A DNA stretch of 64,000 nucleotides from DASVWZ01 sp963715675 (GCA_963715675.1 OY970265.1:248001-312000), one strand, 5' to 3'; positions 15,803-24,717 are shown, numbered from the stretch's first letter. Notes: a model not told the origin generated them from the letters alone. Numbers and translations: made by a program.

Positions 15803-16561
15803 GTGAAAAAGGTGATTTTCGCAGTTGCTCTCGTCGCACTGGCTTCTCTGGCTGTGGCTCAGGACGTAAAGACTGTCGTCCCGGCCGCAATTGGCCAGAA
15901 GGTCATCGCTCCCGCAATCCCTGGTCGTGGACCAATCATGTCTTCTGACTGGGTCGTGAAAGCCGCCGTTCCGCCGTTCTGCAAGGCGAAGTGCCTGTAT
16001 TATGCTGGCGACTTCAACTCCGCGAACCCGAACGCCAACGGTCTGTTCAACTCCAACTACAGCGCAGCTGGCTTGGTCGGTCAGACCTGGCCCGGCGTAA
16101 AGCCGCCCGCCGCAGCTACCATTCACGGCGCCACCTTCAACGAATTCGCCAACGGTTCGACCGTTACGAATCCGACTCCGTTCCAGACCGAAGTTAAGGT
16201 CGTTGCCGGAAGCGGCGGCAAGGTTGTCTGCAACACCAGCGGCTCTGCCACCATGAAGGTGTACGGCGAAGCCGATTTCGGGTTGACCCAGTACAGCATC
16301 TACATCAAGAAGCTGAAGAAGGCCTGCGCTATCCAGGCTGGCAAAAAGGGCGCGACCTATGTCAACCTGCTTCCGACGATCGCCAGTGGCAGCGCTCTTG
16401 GCTACACTGTCAACGTGGAAGATTCAAAGCCGGCGAACCACATCGGCTGGAAGAACGATCTGGATGACTGCTATTTCAACGGTCCCGCGTTCGGCGTAAC
16501 CTGGCAGTCTTGCAGCACCCAGGGCACGTTTGATGAACTGTCGTTCGCGTTGAACAAGTAG
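15803..16561 (+). CDS. Secreted protein of unknown function
   Basis: 252 residues from a GTG with AGGAGG six bases upstream. A clear signal peptide MKKVIFAVALVALASLAVAQ is cut probably after AVA. The mature protein has Cys residues in FCKAKCLYYAGD, VVCNTSG, KKACAIQ, DDCYFNG and QSCSTQG, which could form disulfides. It has beta-rich, Gly/Asn-rich segments and no recognised domain. A strong promoter, a strong ribosome-binding site, a dedicated terminator and strict codon use suggest a highly expressed envelope or exported protein. I do not recognise the family. Confidence 0.85.
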   Translation: MKKVIFAVALVALASLAVAQDVKTVVPAAIGQKVIAPAIPGRGPIMSSDWVVKAAVPPFCKAKCLYYAGDFNSANPNANGLFNSNYSAAGLVGQTWPGVKPPAAATIHGATFNEFANGSTVTNPTPFQTEVKVVAGSGGKVVCNTSGSATMKVYGEADFGLTQYSIYIKKLKKACAIQAGKKGATYVNLLPTIASGSALGYTVNVEDSKPANHIGWKNDLDDCYFNGPAFGVTWQSCSTQGTFDELSFALNK

Positions 16562-16607
16562 TTTGAAAGCGGATTTCGACGCAAGTCGAGATTGCAGCTT
16601 TAAGTCT

Positions 16608-16638
16608 GGGAGAAGCCTCAATGGCTTCTCCCTTTTTT
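16608..16638 (+). terminator. Rho-independent terminator after the secreted protein gene
   Basis: Stem GGGAGAAGCC / GGCTTCTCCC (16608-16617 with 16623-16632), loop TCAAT, then TTTTTT. Confidence 0.93.
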
Positions 16639-16797
16639 CGTGTGCCGGGAATGTCCGGTCTTCCCAATCAACACGAAACGATGGGGGATGCGCGGGGCAT
16701 TCTACCGGGATGCTTCCTCCAGCCCGTGCCCGGCACGGCATTCCGCATGTGTTAGGATCGTAATTAGCTTTTATTCTTCAGGAGGCATTGAACACGA

Positions 16798-17832
16798 ATG
16801 CGTTTTGGGATGAGGTTTTGCTTGCTTTCGCTCTTGATGCTGCAAGTAGCGGTGGTTCTGGCCCAGAATGGCCAGACGGGCAGTCAGGCGCCGACGCCCG
16901 CGCGGGCCGAAATATCACCGGACACGCCGGTCATCACCATGGACGGTCTTTGCGCCAATGATCTTGTCACCGACAACGTGGATGCCCTGCTGAACGCCGG
17001 AGCTGAGGCTTCTGCCTCGAAAAACCTGATCGATCCGAACTGCAAGACGGTCGTGACCCGCCAGCAGTATGAGCAATTGCTGATTTCCATTGGCGGGAAA
17101 ATTACCTCCAGCTCCACCTTCAAGTTCGCCCAGAATTACACTGAAATGTTGCTGTTTGGAGAGGCTGCCCACCAGGCAGGAGCCGAGAAGGTCCCAGCCT
17201 TCCAGGGGAAGCTCCGCTTCAACTACCTGCAGGCGCTGCTGATGGCGGCCATGGTACAGATGCAGCATCAGGCGGATGACATCACCGATGCCGACACCGA
17301 GAAGTACTTCAACGAACATCCCGAGAGATTTGTGCGGAAGCACGTGGAACGGATTTCCGTGCCCAAATATAAGGGGTACCAGGATCCCGTTCCAGCCAAA
17401 ATGGATCCCGTGGTACAGGCAGAGATGTACCAGGTGGCGCTGAGAATTCAAAAAGAAGCAGCGGCCGGGGGGAACATGGAAAAGCTGCAGGATAAGGCGT
17501 ACAAGGCAGCCGGTAACGTATCGGTTCCCGACATCGATATGGGAGACGCACTCCTGGAGGAAATCGAGGTGGATGACCGCCCGGTGATTGCCGCTCTGGA
17601 GCCAGGCCAGGTCTCATCCGTCATAGAAAAAGACCACGAGTACGTCATTCTCAAGGTTGCGTCAAAGAAAGTGGTCCCGCCGCAGGAGCGCAAGAAGTTG
17701 TACGGGTGGCTGCGCATGAGAGACTCGAAAGAGGCGCTGCAAGACCGGGTTCATACCCAATTCAACCTCCAGTACTTCCCCGATGCGCCGCAGGCGGCTC
17801 CAGGCGCGGCCTCGTCCGGGAAGACGCCCTGA
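16798..17832 (+). CDS. SurA/PpiC-like periplasmic peptidyl-prolyl isomerase
   Basis: 344 residues. Signal peptide MRFGMRFCLLSLLMLQVAVVLAQ. The mature part has a SurA-like chaperone helix region (VVTRQQYEQLLISIGGK, DDITDADTEKYFNEHPERF) followed by a parvulin-like segment (VERISVPKYKGYQDPVPAK ... QVSSVIEKDHEYVILKVASKK). Such proteins help outer-membrane proteins fold in the periplasm. The typical parvulin core is weakly conserved, so isomerase activity is uncertain; the chaperone role is the safer reading. AGGAGG lies 12 bases before the first ATG; a second ATG is four codons later. Confidence 0.7.
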   Translation: MRFGMRFCLLSLLMLQVAVVLAQNGQTGSQAPTPARAEISPDTPVITMDGLCANDLVTDNVDALLNAGAEASASKNLIDPNCKTVVTRQQYEQLLISIGGKITSSSTFKFAQNYTEMLLFGEAAHQAGAEKVPAFQGKLRFNYLQALLMAAMVQMQHQADDITDADTEKYFNEHPERFVRKHVERISVPKYKGYQDPVPAKMDPVVQAEMYQVALRIQKEAAAGGNMEKLQDKAYKAAGNVSVPDIDMGDALLEEIEVDDRPVIAALEPGQVSSVIEKDHEYVILKVASKKVVPPQERKKLYGWLRMRDSKEALQDRVHTQFNLQYFPDAPQAAPGAASSGKTP

Positions 17833-17864
17833 TCGAACGGGTACGATGTTTGCAAGGAACGCCT

Positions 17865-17907
17865 GGGAGAGGCGCGGGCACATAATGCCGGCTGCCTCTC
17901 CCGTTTT
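17865..17907 (+). terminator. Terminator after the SurA-like gene
   Basis: Stem GGGAGAGGC / GCCTCTCCC (17865-17873 with 17894-17902) with an inner GGCA/TGCC pair and followed by GTTTT. The long loop and short T-run make it moderate in strength. Confidence 0.7.
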
Positions 17908-17956
17908 GTCGAGCATATTTCTACGCCGCCGGGCCACGCGGTACAGATTATGACGT

Positions 17957-19789
17957 ATGGATCGCAAACCCACCCAGTCCGCCATTGTTGGTTGCCTCGC
18001 CCTGCTGGTGGTCACACTGGCTCTTTACAGCCCGGTCACGAAACATCCGTTTATCAACTTCGATGACCAACCCTACGTCGTAAAGAACCTTCACGTAACC
18101 GCTGGACTCACCTGGAGCACCTTCACCTGGAGCTGGACCTCCATGGAACAGTCCAACTGGCACCCCCTTACGTGGCTTTCCCATGCCCTGGACTGCGACC
18201 TATACGGATTGAACGCCGGCGGCCACCACTTTACCAGCGTGCTGCTGCATGGGTTCAACGCTGTGCTTCTGTTTCTGCTGCTGCGGCAATTCACCGGGTC
18301 GGTGGGACGGAGTTTGCTGGTGGCGGCTTTGTTTGCCCTCCATCCCCTCAACGTGGAATCGGTGGCCTGGGTGGCGGAACGCAAGAACATTCTGAGCACC
18401 CTGTTTTTTCTGCTCACGATTGGGGCGTACGGCTGGTATGCGCGGAAGCCGGGTCTTCCGCACTACCTGGCGGTGGCTGCGCTCTTCGTACTGGGACTCG
18501 CCTCCAAGCCGATGGTCATCACGCTTCCCTTTGTGCTCCTGCTGCTGGACTACTGGCCGCTGCAGCGAATCGCGGGATGGAGCCCGGCACCGGCGCCGCA
18601 GGCGCCGGACCGCAGGGCACGCAAGAATCGCAGCGGACCTTCGTCCGATTCCCATGCAACGGGATTTTCTGTGCCGCAGGCGCCCTGCTTGCGACTGGTC
18701 ATGGAAAAGCTGCCGCTGCTGTTGTTCTGCGCGGGAAGCGCGTTGATCACCATCCTCGCCCAGCGAACCGTCGCGCTGCGAACTCTGGAGACGTTTCCCC
18801 TGGGGGTGCGCCTGGAAAACGCCGCCTGTGCCTACGCGATGTACATCTGGAAAGCGTTCTGGCCCGCCCGGCTGGCGCTCTACTATCCATACCCGCGCAC
18901 CTTCCTGCCGGCATGGCAGGTGGGAGGAGCACTGCTGTTTCTTGCCGCCGTCAGCGCGCTGGTGTGGAAATATCGCTCCACCCGCCGCTATCTGGTCACG
19001 GGGTGGCTCTGGTACCTCGGGACCCTCGTCCCAGTCATTGGACTGGTTCAGGTCGGCGATCAGGCCATGGCGGACCGTTACGCCTATATCCCCATGCTCG
19101 GAATTTTTGTGATGGCAGTCTGGAGCGCGGCGGATTGGGCGGACCACAGACGGATCATTTTTCCCTGGCGGGCCGCCGTAGCCGCCGCAGTCCTTGGCAG
19201 CTTGTCATTTCTGACCTGGCGGCAGATCGGCTATTGGCGGAGCAGCTACGACCTGTGGACGCACACGCTGGCCGTGACCGAAAACAATCCGCTTGCCGAA
19301 AGCGATTTGGCCGGCGCGCTGCATGAGCTTGGCCGTTTCGAGGAAGCCTTGCCTCATTACCAGAAGGCGGTCCGTCTCACTCCTCAGAATCCTACCCGGC
19401 GCGCCGACCTGGCGGAAGACCTGGCGGAGTGCGGACTGCTGCCGGAGTCGGTGGAACAGTACCAGTACGCCATCCAATTCAGTGCGGATTCCGAATTACA
19501 GTCACGCTCTTACGAGAGTCTGGCAATTCTCCATGCGGAACTCGGTGACTACGTCGCGGCCCGCGACAGTTATCGCGGCGCGGTGAAAATCAATCCAGGG
19601 CTGGAGCAAGAAATGATCGGCAATGCCCGGCAATTCGTTGCCGGCAGTCCCAGCGGCGGAACCTATCTGTACCTCGGGATGCTGTTGCAGGAGAGCGGTC
19701 AACTGGAGGCGGCTCACGACGCTTACCAGCAGGCGCTGAAGTTAAACCCGAGCCTTGCCTCCCAGAAGCAATTCCTGGAGCCGGAATAG
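17957..19789 (+). CDS. TMTC-like multi-pass membrane protein with C-terminal TPRs
   Basis: 610 residues. About ten or more membrane helices fill residues 1-430 and TPR repeats fill about 445-605 (SDLAGALHELGRFEEALPHYQKAV, ADLAEDLAECGLLPESVEQYQ, LGMLLQESGQLEAAHDAYQQAL). The first loop carries NFDDQPYV with the Asp pair expected of GT-C glycosyltransferases, and later WHPLTWLSHALDCDLYGLNAGGHH, LHPLNVESVAWVAERKN and GDQAMADRYAYIPMLG, all hallmarks of the TMTC/DUF1736 group. Eukaryotic TMTC proteins are O-mannosyltransferases; the bacterial members, many in Acidobacteriota, are mostly uncharacterised. A Pro/Arg-rich loop at about 208-242 is longer than usual. Confidence 0.85.
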   Translation: MDRKPTQSAIVGCLALLVVTLALYSPVTKHPFINFDDQPYVVKNLHVTAGLTWSTFTWSWTSMEQSNWHPLTWLSHALDCDLYGLNAGGHHFTSVLLHGFNAVLLFLLLRQFTGSVGRSLLVAALFALHPLNVESVAWVAERKNILSTLFFLLTIGAYGWYARKPGLPHYLAVAALFVLGLASKPMVITLPFVLLLLDYWPLQRIAGWSPAPAPQAPDRRARKNRSGPSSDSHATGFSVPQAPCLRLVMEKLPLLLFCAGSALITILAQRTVALRTLETFPLGVRLENAACAYAMYIWKAFWPARLALYYPYPRTFLPAWQVGGALLFLAAVSALVWKYRSTRRYLVTGWLWYLGTLVPVIGLVQVGDQAMADRYAYIPMLGIFVMAVWSAADWADHRRIIFPWRAAVAAAVLGSLSFLTWRQIGYWRSSYDLWTHTLAVTENNPLAESDLAGALHELGRFEEALPHYQKAVRLTPQNPTRRADLAEDLAECGLLPESVEQYQYAIQFSADSELQSRSYESLAILHAELGDYVAARDSYRGAVKINPGLEQEMIGNARQFVAGSPSGGTYLYLGMLLQESGQLEAAHDAYQQALKLNPSLASQKQFLEPE

Positions 19790-19873
19790 GAAGCGGTCGC
19801 CCTTCATGCGCAGGGAAACGCCATTGCAAAGGCAGGACAGAATGCTTTCTTCTTGTGCCGGCAGCGCAGCCGG

Positions 19874-20314
19874 CTAAGTTCCCCTTCGCGGCATTTTTCT
19901 GACTTGCCGGTCGCGCACGGCTCGAGCGGTTCCCGGGCCGGTGCCGGTGGGCGGCTTGCGCATTCCTTGCAGCAGATCGCGCAACACCACGGCGTTGTTC
20001 CGCTCTTCGTTCTTTGAGGCATACAGCAGGGTCAAGGGCTTGGGACCATTGGCCAGGCGATAGAGCTCCTCGAGTGCAGCCGTGGCTTCCGGGCGGGCTA
20101 ACTCGCGCAAATAGCGGCGGCGGAAGGCCGCCCAGACGCCGGGATTCGCATGGTACCACTTCCGCAGTTCGTCGGAGGGCGCCAGATCGCGCAGCCAGGC
20201 ATCCAGCGCGGCGCGATCCTTGGTGAGGCCGCGCGGCCAGAGACGGTCCACCAGAACCCGCGTTCCATCAGTTCTCGCAGGCTCAGCGTAAACGCGTTTC
20301 AGTGCGATGGACAT
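19874..20314 (-). CDS. DUF488 family protein
   Basis: 146 residues. MSIALKRVYAEPARTDGTRVLVDRLWPRGLTKDRAALDAWL is the DUF488 signature, followed by LAPSDELRKWYHANP and PLTLLYASKNEERNNAVVLRDLL. Conserved small cytoplasmic protein of unknown biochemical role. It is convergent with the TMTC-like gene and divergent from the cytochrome c gene. Confidence 0.93.
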   Translation of the reverse strand: MSIALKRVYAEPARTDGTRVLVDRLWPRGLTKDRAALDAWLRDLAPSDELRKWYHANPGVWAAFRRRYLRELARPEATAALEELYRLANGPKPLTLLYASKNEERNNAVVLRDLLQGMRKPPTGTGPGTARAVRDRQVRKMPRRGT

Positions 20315-20357
20315 GGCCGTGGGTTATTATTGTACTTCTACCTGAAGCCGGAGAGAT

Positions 20358-20753
20358 GTGGTGAAAAAATTTTCTTGTCGGTGGGGAGCAGTTCGCGGCC
20401 GGTTGATCTGGCTTTGTCTTTCGGCTTCCACGCTGTTGCTTTTTGCAGGATGCGATACCGAACGCCGCCGCAGTGACGCCGAACTCGGACTTAATCCGCA
20501 ACAGGCTGCCGGACGCCGCCTCTACGACAACTATTGCGACCGCTGCCATGCTCCTTACTCTTCGCATGGACGGCAGGGCCCGCCCATGAAAGATCTCTTC
20601 AAGAAACCGTACATGGGGATGAGCGGCATGCCGGCGAATGATGATCGTGTGACTGACATCATCCGCATGGGCCGCAACAAAATGCCGGGATTTGCCCAGG
20701 ACATGAATCAGCAGCAGATCAGCGACCTGCTGGTCTACCTGCATACGCTGTAG
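20358..20753 (+). CDS. Class I cytochrome c, lipoprotein-type
   Basis: 131 residues from a GTG with GGAG six bases upstream. A membrane-anchor signal (LIWLCLSASTLLLFAGCD) gives a lipobox Cys near residue 34. The heme motif is CDRCH within GRRLYDNYCDRCHAPYSSHG, with a distal Met ligand in NKMPGF. It is a small electron-transfer protein anchored in the periplasm; the partner oxidase or dehydrogenase is not in the window. Confidence 0.92.
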   Translation: MVKKFSCRWGAVRGRLIWLCLSASTLLLFAGCDTERRRSDAELGLNPQQAAGRRLYDNYCDRCHAPYSSHGRQGPPMKDLFKKPYMGMSGMPANDDRVTDIIRMGRNKMPGFAQDMNQQQISDLLVYLHTL

Positions 20754-20827
20754 GTCTTCTCAAGAAATCGGTTTCGGGCACGGCAGCCTTCAGCCCTTAC
20801 GGAGAAATCCGGTTCATTAACGCCGAA

Positions 20828-21457
20828 CTATCGCACTTCGGCGAGCTGATGGCGGAGTTTATGGGTGGCGCGGAACAGTGTGTTCTTCACCGTTCCTTCC
20901 GTCGTATTCAGGATTCCGGCGACGGTGCGCAGCCGCATTCCGTGGTAGTGCTTCAACTCGAACACGGTGCGCTCCCGCGGCGAGAGCTTGCCCATGGCCC
21001 GGCGAATGTTCTTGCGCAATTCGCGGCTGATCAGACTTCGCTCCGGACTGGTTCCCGCCCGCTGGTCCGGGATGCGGTCCAGCACATCTTCGACTTCTCC
21101 ATCGGCGGAAACCGTCGTGGTCAGATCGCGCGACCGAGAAGACCGCTTGCGCAAGTGATCCAGGCAGAGATTGGTCACGATGCGGTAAATCCAGGTGTAG
21201 AAGGAACACTCAAAGCGAAAGCTGCCCAGGTTGACGTAGGCACGGAGAAACGCTTCCTGATAAATGTCCTGGCCGTCCTCCTGTGACCCGGTGAGGTGCA
21301 CCGCCAGTCGCAGCACGGCGCGATCATACTGCCGGACCAGTTGCTCGAACGAGGCTACATTCCCCATCTGCGCTTCGCGGATCAGAATGTCATCATCGGC
21401 GCGAGCCGTAGTCCCGCTCCGCGCAGGTTGCCTTCCGAGTTGTAGGGCGTTTTCCAC
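20828..21457 (-). CDS. ECF-type RNA polymerase sigma factor
   Basis: About 209 residues from the GTG at 21457, which has GGGGAGA six bases upstream; an ATG at 21505, overlapping the response regulator end, is the alternative. Region 2 is visible (YDRAVLRLAVHLTGSQEDGQ ... YTWIYRIVTNLCLDHLRKR) and region 4 (LSPRERTVFELKHYHGMRLRTVA ... TVKNTLFRATHKLRHQL). The linker has an unusual acidic stretch (TTVSADGEVEDVLDRIPDQ). It is the third gene of a histidine kinase, response regulator, sigma factor unit; no anti-sigma factor is adjacent, so the two-component system may control its level. Confidence 0.93.
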   Translation of the reverse strand: MENALQLGRQPARSGTTARADDDILIREAQMGNVASFEQLVRQYDRAVLRLAVHLTGSQEDGQDIYQEAFLRAYVNLGSFRFECSFYTWIYRIVTNLCLDHLRKRSSRSRDLTTTVSADGEVEDVLDRIPDQRAGTSPERSLISRELRKNIRRAMGKLSPRERTVFELKHYHGMRLRTVAGILNTTEGTVKNTLFRATHKLRHQLAEVR

Positions 21458-21476
21458 GTACCGTCTCCCCAACACT

Positions 21477-22157
21477 TCAGCCGACAAATTTGTACCCTGT
21501 ACCATGCACCGTCAGAATGAAACGCGGCTCGTCCGGTTTCGGTTCGACCTTCTGCCGCAAGCGGACGATATGCGCGTCCACCGTCCGGGTAGTCGGAAAC
21601 CGGTCATAGCCCCACACTTCTTCCAGCAGCCGGTCCCGGCTCAGCGTCTCTCCCGGATGATTCAGAAAGAACTTCAGCAGATCGAATTCCTTGGACGAGA
21701 ACTCGACCGCTTTGCCTTTGCGCGAAACCTGGCAGCTCTTGAGATTGACTTCCACCTCGCCAAAGGCAAACTCCACCGAGTTCTTCGGCAGGCCCTGGGC
21801 CCGCCGCAGCACCGCCTTCACCCGCGCCAGGAGTTCGCGGATGGAGAACGGCTTGGTGACATAGTCATCTGCGCCCAACTCCAGTCCGACGACTTTGTCC
21901 ACTTCCTGCCCCCGCGCCGTCAGCATGATGATGGGAATTCCCGGACGTTTCGCCTTCAACTGCTTGCAGACGTCAAGGCCGCTCATGCGCGGCATCATCA
22001 CATCCAGAATCACCAGGTCCGCGGATTCGGACAACGCCCGCTCCAGCCCGGCCACGCCGTTGGGCGCGGTAATGACCTGATACCCTTCGAATTCGAAGTT
22101 GTCGCGCAACCCGGCCACCATGTTGGGCTCGTCCTCGACAATCAGGATCTTCGTCAT
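21477..22157 (-). CDS. OmpR/PhoB-family response regulator
   Basis: 226 residues. Receiver domain 1-120: KILIVEDEPNMVAGLRDNFE, the phosphoacceptor Asp in LVILDVMMPRMSGLDVCKQ (near 53), Thr in IIMLTARGQEVDK and Lys in DDYVTKPFSIRELLARV. A winged-helix DNA-binding domain follows (FSSKEFDLLKFFLNHPGE ... RTVDAHIVRLRQKVEP ... TVHGTGYKFVG). It starts 12 bases after the kinase stop, so they are co-translated partners. Confidence 0.96.
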   Translation of the reverse strand: MTKILIVEDEPNMVAGLRDNFEFEGYQVITAPNGVAGLERALSESADLVILDVMMPRMSGLDVCKQLKAKRPGIPIIMLTARGQEVDKVVGLELGADDYVTKPFSIRELLARVKAVLRRAQGLPKNSVEFAFGEVEVNLKSCQVSRKGKAVEFSSKEFDLLKFFLNHPGETLSRDRLLEEVWGYDRFPTTRTVDAHIVRLRQKVEPKPDEPRFILTVHGTGYKFVG

Positions 22158-22169
22158 CGCGTTCTCCGT

Positions 22170-23834
22170 TTACACCGGCACCGGCTTGGCAACTTCCGCG
22201 CGTCCGCGCACCGGCAGCGAAATCGTGAACTTGCTGCCCCGTCCGGGTGCGCTGTCCACCGTAACTTCGCCACCGTGGGCCTGGGCGATGTGACGCACCA
22301 GCGCCAGCCCCAGACCGCTGCCCTTGGTGTTGTGAACCAGCGGATCGCCGACTCGATAAAACTTCTCAAAAATCTTCGCCTGCTCGCCTTCCGGAATCCC
22401 AATGCCGTGGTCGATCACTTCCAGCCTCACGGCGCCATTGTCGCGGGACAGCCGCACCCCAATAAATTTCTGGTCTTGCGAGTACTTGAGCGCATTGTTG
22501 ACCAGGTTCAGCAGGGAACGGGCGATCGCCTCGCGGTCCACCACGACGGGCGGCAAGTCCGCGGCAATGTCCTCCTCGAACGCAAATCCCTGCTGCTCGA
22601 TCTGATAGCGGTAGGAGTCCAGCGTGTTGTGCACCAGTTCTTTTAGATCGGTCTGGCGGAAATCGTATTCCTTCCTTCCTGCTTCGATGCGCGAGAAGTC
22701 GAGAATGTTGTTGATCAGCCCGGTCAGCCGCTCACTCTCCTTGCGGATGATCGAGTAGTACTCCTGATATTTTTCCTCGGACTTCAAGCGGCCCATCTCC
22801 AGCGTTTCCGCATAAAGCCGGATCAACGATAACGGCGTCCGCAACTCGTGCGAGACGTTGGACACAAAATCCGACTTCAGCTTGGCCAGTGCCATCTCCC
22901 GCGAGATGTTTCTGTGGGTCAGGAAGATTCCGCCCGCCAGCAACAAAGAAATCGCGGTCAGAACGATGAAGCTTTGCCGTACGAAATGCTGTTCCATGGC
23001 GGCCAGCGTTGTTCCGGGCAATTTAATGGCGAGGGTCAGACCCGGAAACGCGCCCTCCAGCTTACGCTCGACTTCCGGCTCGCCCCCATCCCAGCCCGCA
23101 GAGGCCGCGATCGGCGCCCAATCATCTCTGGCATGAAGCATCAGTGCTACGTGATTCTTCTCGCCTTCCTCTTCCTGGTGGCTCAGCAATGCATTCAGCA
23201 TCTCGGGGAAGAACTGGTTATGCAGGTATTCAGCGTCGAACACCATCCCTGCAATGGCGGTGTTGTTTCCGGCGCTGTCTGCGGCGGGAAAAATCACTCC
23301 TGACTGATACAGGTACTTGTCCCCGCGTGGCGCGCGGTTGGAGAAGAAATCGCGCCGGCCTTTTTTGTCATACGAAGTCACTTCCTTGAGAGCATCTTTA
23401 TATTCAATCTGCATCCAGCCGCTCATCATGCTGGCAAAGTCGCTGGCTTCGGTGCGGAAGTAAGGCTCGTCAATTCGCGACGGTTGAGAGCGGAACACCA
23501 GCCCGGATCGCGGATCGTAAACGAATACATGCGCGACATAAGGGTGGCTGGCCAGAATTCTGTCCAGGGTCTCCGAGCAAGCGGCCCCGGAACTGGGAAT
23601 CTGGCTGCGCACCTCGTCACTCAGTTCGTAGGCTTTCTGGTTGAGCTGCTTCTCGGAGATCAGCAGAACCTGGTTGAAGTCCCTCTGAAAAGCGGCTTCA
23701 ACACCCCGGTCGCGCTGGATCGCGCTTAAATGGACGGCGTTCAGGATCACCAAAGCCGCCGCCGGCAACACCACCGCGAGCTCCAGTGTGAGCATCAGCC
23801 GCGTTCTGTCGTTCCATTGCCAGAGGCGCTTCAT
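22170..23834 (-). CDS. Membrane sensor histidine kinase
   Basis: 554 residues from the ATG at 23834, which has AGGAGA seven bases upstream; the frame is open much further but the upstream part reads through a repeat and is not coding. Layout: helix at about 15-35, a periplasmic sensor domain of about 250 residues, a second helix (FIVLTAISLLLAGGIFLTH), then HisKA with the His in SNVSHELRTPLSLIRLYAE, and HATPase_c (LLNLVNNALKYSQDQ, DHGIGIPEGEQ, GSGLGLALVRHIAQAHGG). The periplasmic part shows no recognised sensor fold. It pairs with the downstream response regulator. Confidence 0.94.
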   Translation of the reverse strand: MKRLWQWNDRTRLMLTLELAVVLPAAALVILNAVHLSAIQRDRGVEAAFQRDFNQVLLISEKQLNQKAYELSDEVRSQIPSSGAACSETLDRILASHPYVAHVFVYDPRSGLVFRSQPSRIDEPYFRTEASDFASMMSGWMQIEYKDALKEVTSYDKKGRRDFFSNRAPRGDKYLYQSGVIFPAADSAGNNTAIAGMVFDAEYLHNQFFPEMLNALLSHQEEEGEKNHVALMLHARDDWAPIAASAGWDGGEPEVERKLEGAFPGLTLAIKLPGTTLAAMEQHFVRQSFIVLTAISLLLAGGIFLTHRNISREMALAKLKSDFVSNVSHELRTPLSLIRLYAETLEMGRLKSEEKYQEYYSIIRKESERLTGLINNILDFSRIEAGRKEYDFRQTDLKELVHNTLDSYRYQIEQQGFAFEEDIAADLPPVVVDREAIARSLLNLVNNALKYSQDQKFIGVRLSRDNGAVRLEVIDHGIGIPEGEQAKIFEKFYRVGDPLVHNTKGSGLGLALVRHIAQAHGGEVTVDSAPGRGSKFTISLPVRGRAEVAKPVPV

Positions 23835-24183
23835 AATCGGTCTCCTGATCTCCGGGTTTGGAAGATCAGCCCGGGAACCACCATAGTTGAATGTTCTCCG
23901 GGACGTGTCAATCCGCAGTAAAAATACGTAAAAAGTTGTGAACGAGTTTCCTCCGTAGATTCTTGTGCTTAGCGAGAACTGAATGACCCTGTCAGACTTG
24001 CAAACCTTCACCCCAGAGGCACAGAGAAAGAAATAAGAAAAAGGGAAGGGAAAGGGTCTTCTCCGTGTCTCCGTGTCTCCGTGGTAGATGTTGCTTCTTC
24101 CCGCCAAACAGCAATTGCCATCCCCTCGCTCAAACGCATAAAATCCTTGCTGGTCGATTTTTCAGACTTGGGTGCGAGGATCA
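23835..24183. other. Divergent intergenic region with repeat element
   Basis: 349 bases between the kinase and coaD starts. It contains the kinase ribosome-binding site, the dispersed element at 24006-24087, and GAGG four bases before the coaD TTG. No convincing promoter was identified. Confidence 0.5.
24006..24087. repeat. Dispersed imperfect inverted repeat (second copy)
   Basis: Left arm TTCACCCCAGAGGCACAGAG and right arm CTCCGTGTCTCCGTGTCTCC, with a purine-rich centre. Same layout and length as 12326-12407. Confidence 0.6.
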
Positions 24184-24717
24184 TTGAAGAAAGTCATTGC
24201 CATCTATCCCGGAACCTTTGACCCGCCGACCAACGGGCATCTGGACCTGATCGAGCGGGGTAGCAAGATTTTTGACGAGCTGATTGTAGCGATCTTGCGT
24301 AATCCGGAAAAAGCCCCGTTGTTCGGGCTTTCCGAGCGCAAACGTATGCTCGAAGAGATGACGGAAGGCTTCCGCAACGTCAGCATCGACACCTTTGACG
24401 GTTTGACCGTGGACTACGCCGCCACCGTCGAGGCCAGCGCGGTGCTGCGCGGCATTCGCGCCATCAGCGACTACGAATACGAACTGCAAATGGCTCTGAT
24501 GAACCGCAAACTGCGGCCCGAGCTGGAAACCGTATTCATGATGCCGGCCGAGCAGTATTCCTATCTCAGTTCAAAGCTGGTTCGCGAAGTGGCGCAGCTC
24601 GGCGGTTCGGTTTCCTGCCTGGTGCCGCCGATGGTTGAACAGCGTTTGAAGGAGAAGCTGGACCCGGCCATCAAACTGCACCAGGAACCCGCATCCGGCA
24701 AGAGGAAGCGCGGATGA
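24184..24717 (+). CDS. coaD: Phosphopantetheine adenylyltransferase
   Basis: About 177 residues from a TTG at 24184 (LKKVIAIYPGTFDP), which has GAGG four bases upstream; a GTG four codons earlier is the alternative. It makes dephospho-CoA from 4'-phosphopantetheine and ATP. Motifs: GTFDPPTNGHLDLIERG with the (T/H)xGH nucleotide site, VLRGIRAISDYEYELQMALMN and PAEQYSYLSSKLVREVAQLGG. Its stop overlaps the aminotransferase start (ATGA). Confidence 0.96.
   Translation: MKKVIAIYPGTFDPPTNGHLDLIERGSKIFDELIVAILRNPEKAPLFGLSERKRMLEEMTEGFRNVSIDTFDGLTVDYAATVEASAVLRGIRAISDYEYELQMALMNRKLRPELETVFMMPAEQYSYLSSKLVREVAQLGGSVSCLVPPMVEQRLKEKLDPAIKLHQEPASGKRKRG

Noticed and set aside
18573..18700. Extra Pro/Arg-rich loop in the TMTC-like protein as a second in-frame palindrome insertion
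   Set aside because: The DNA there has only short GGCGCC symmetry and no match to the repeat modules elsewhere; cytoplasmic loops vary in length in this family.
18172..19326. 384-codon open frame in another plus-strand frame
   Set aside because: Overlaps the TMTC-like gene, which has clear membrane helices and TPRs; the alternative frame reads as Gly/Arg/Ala-rich noise.
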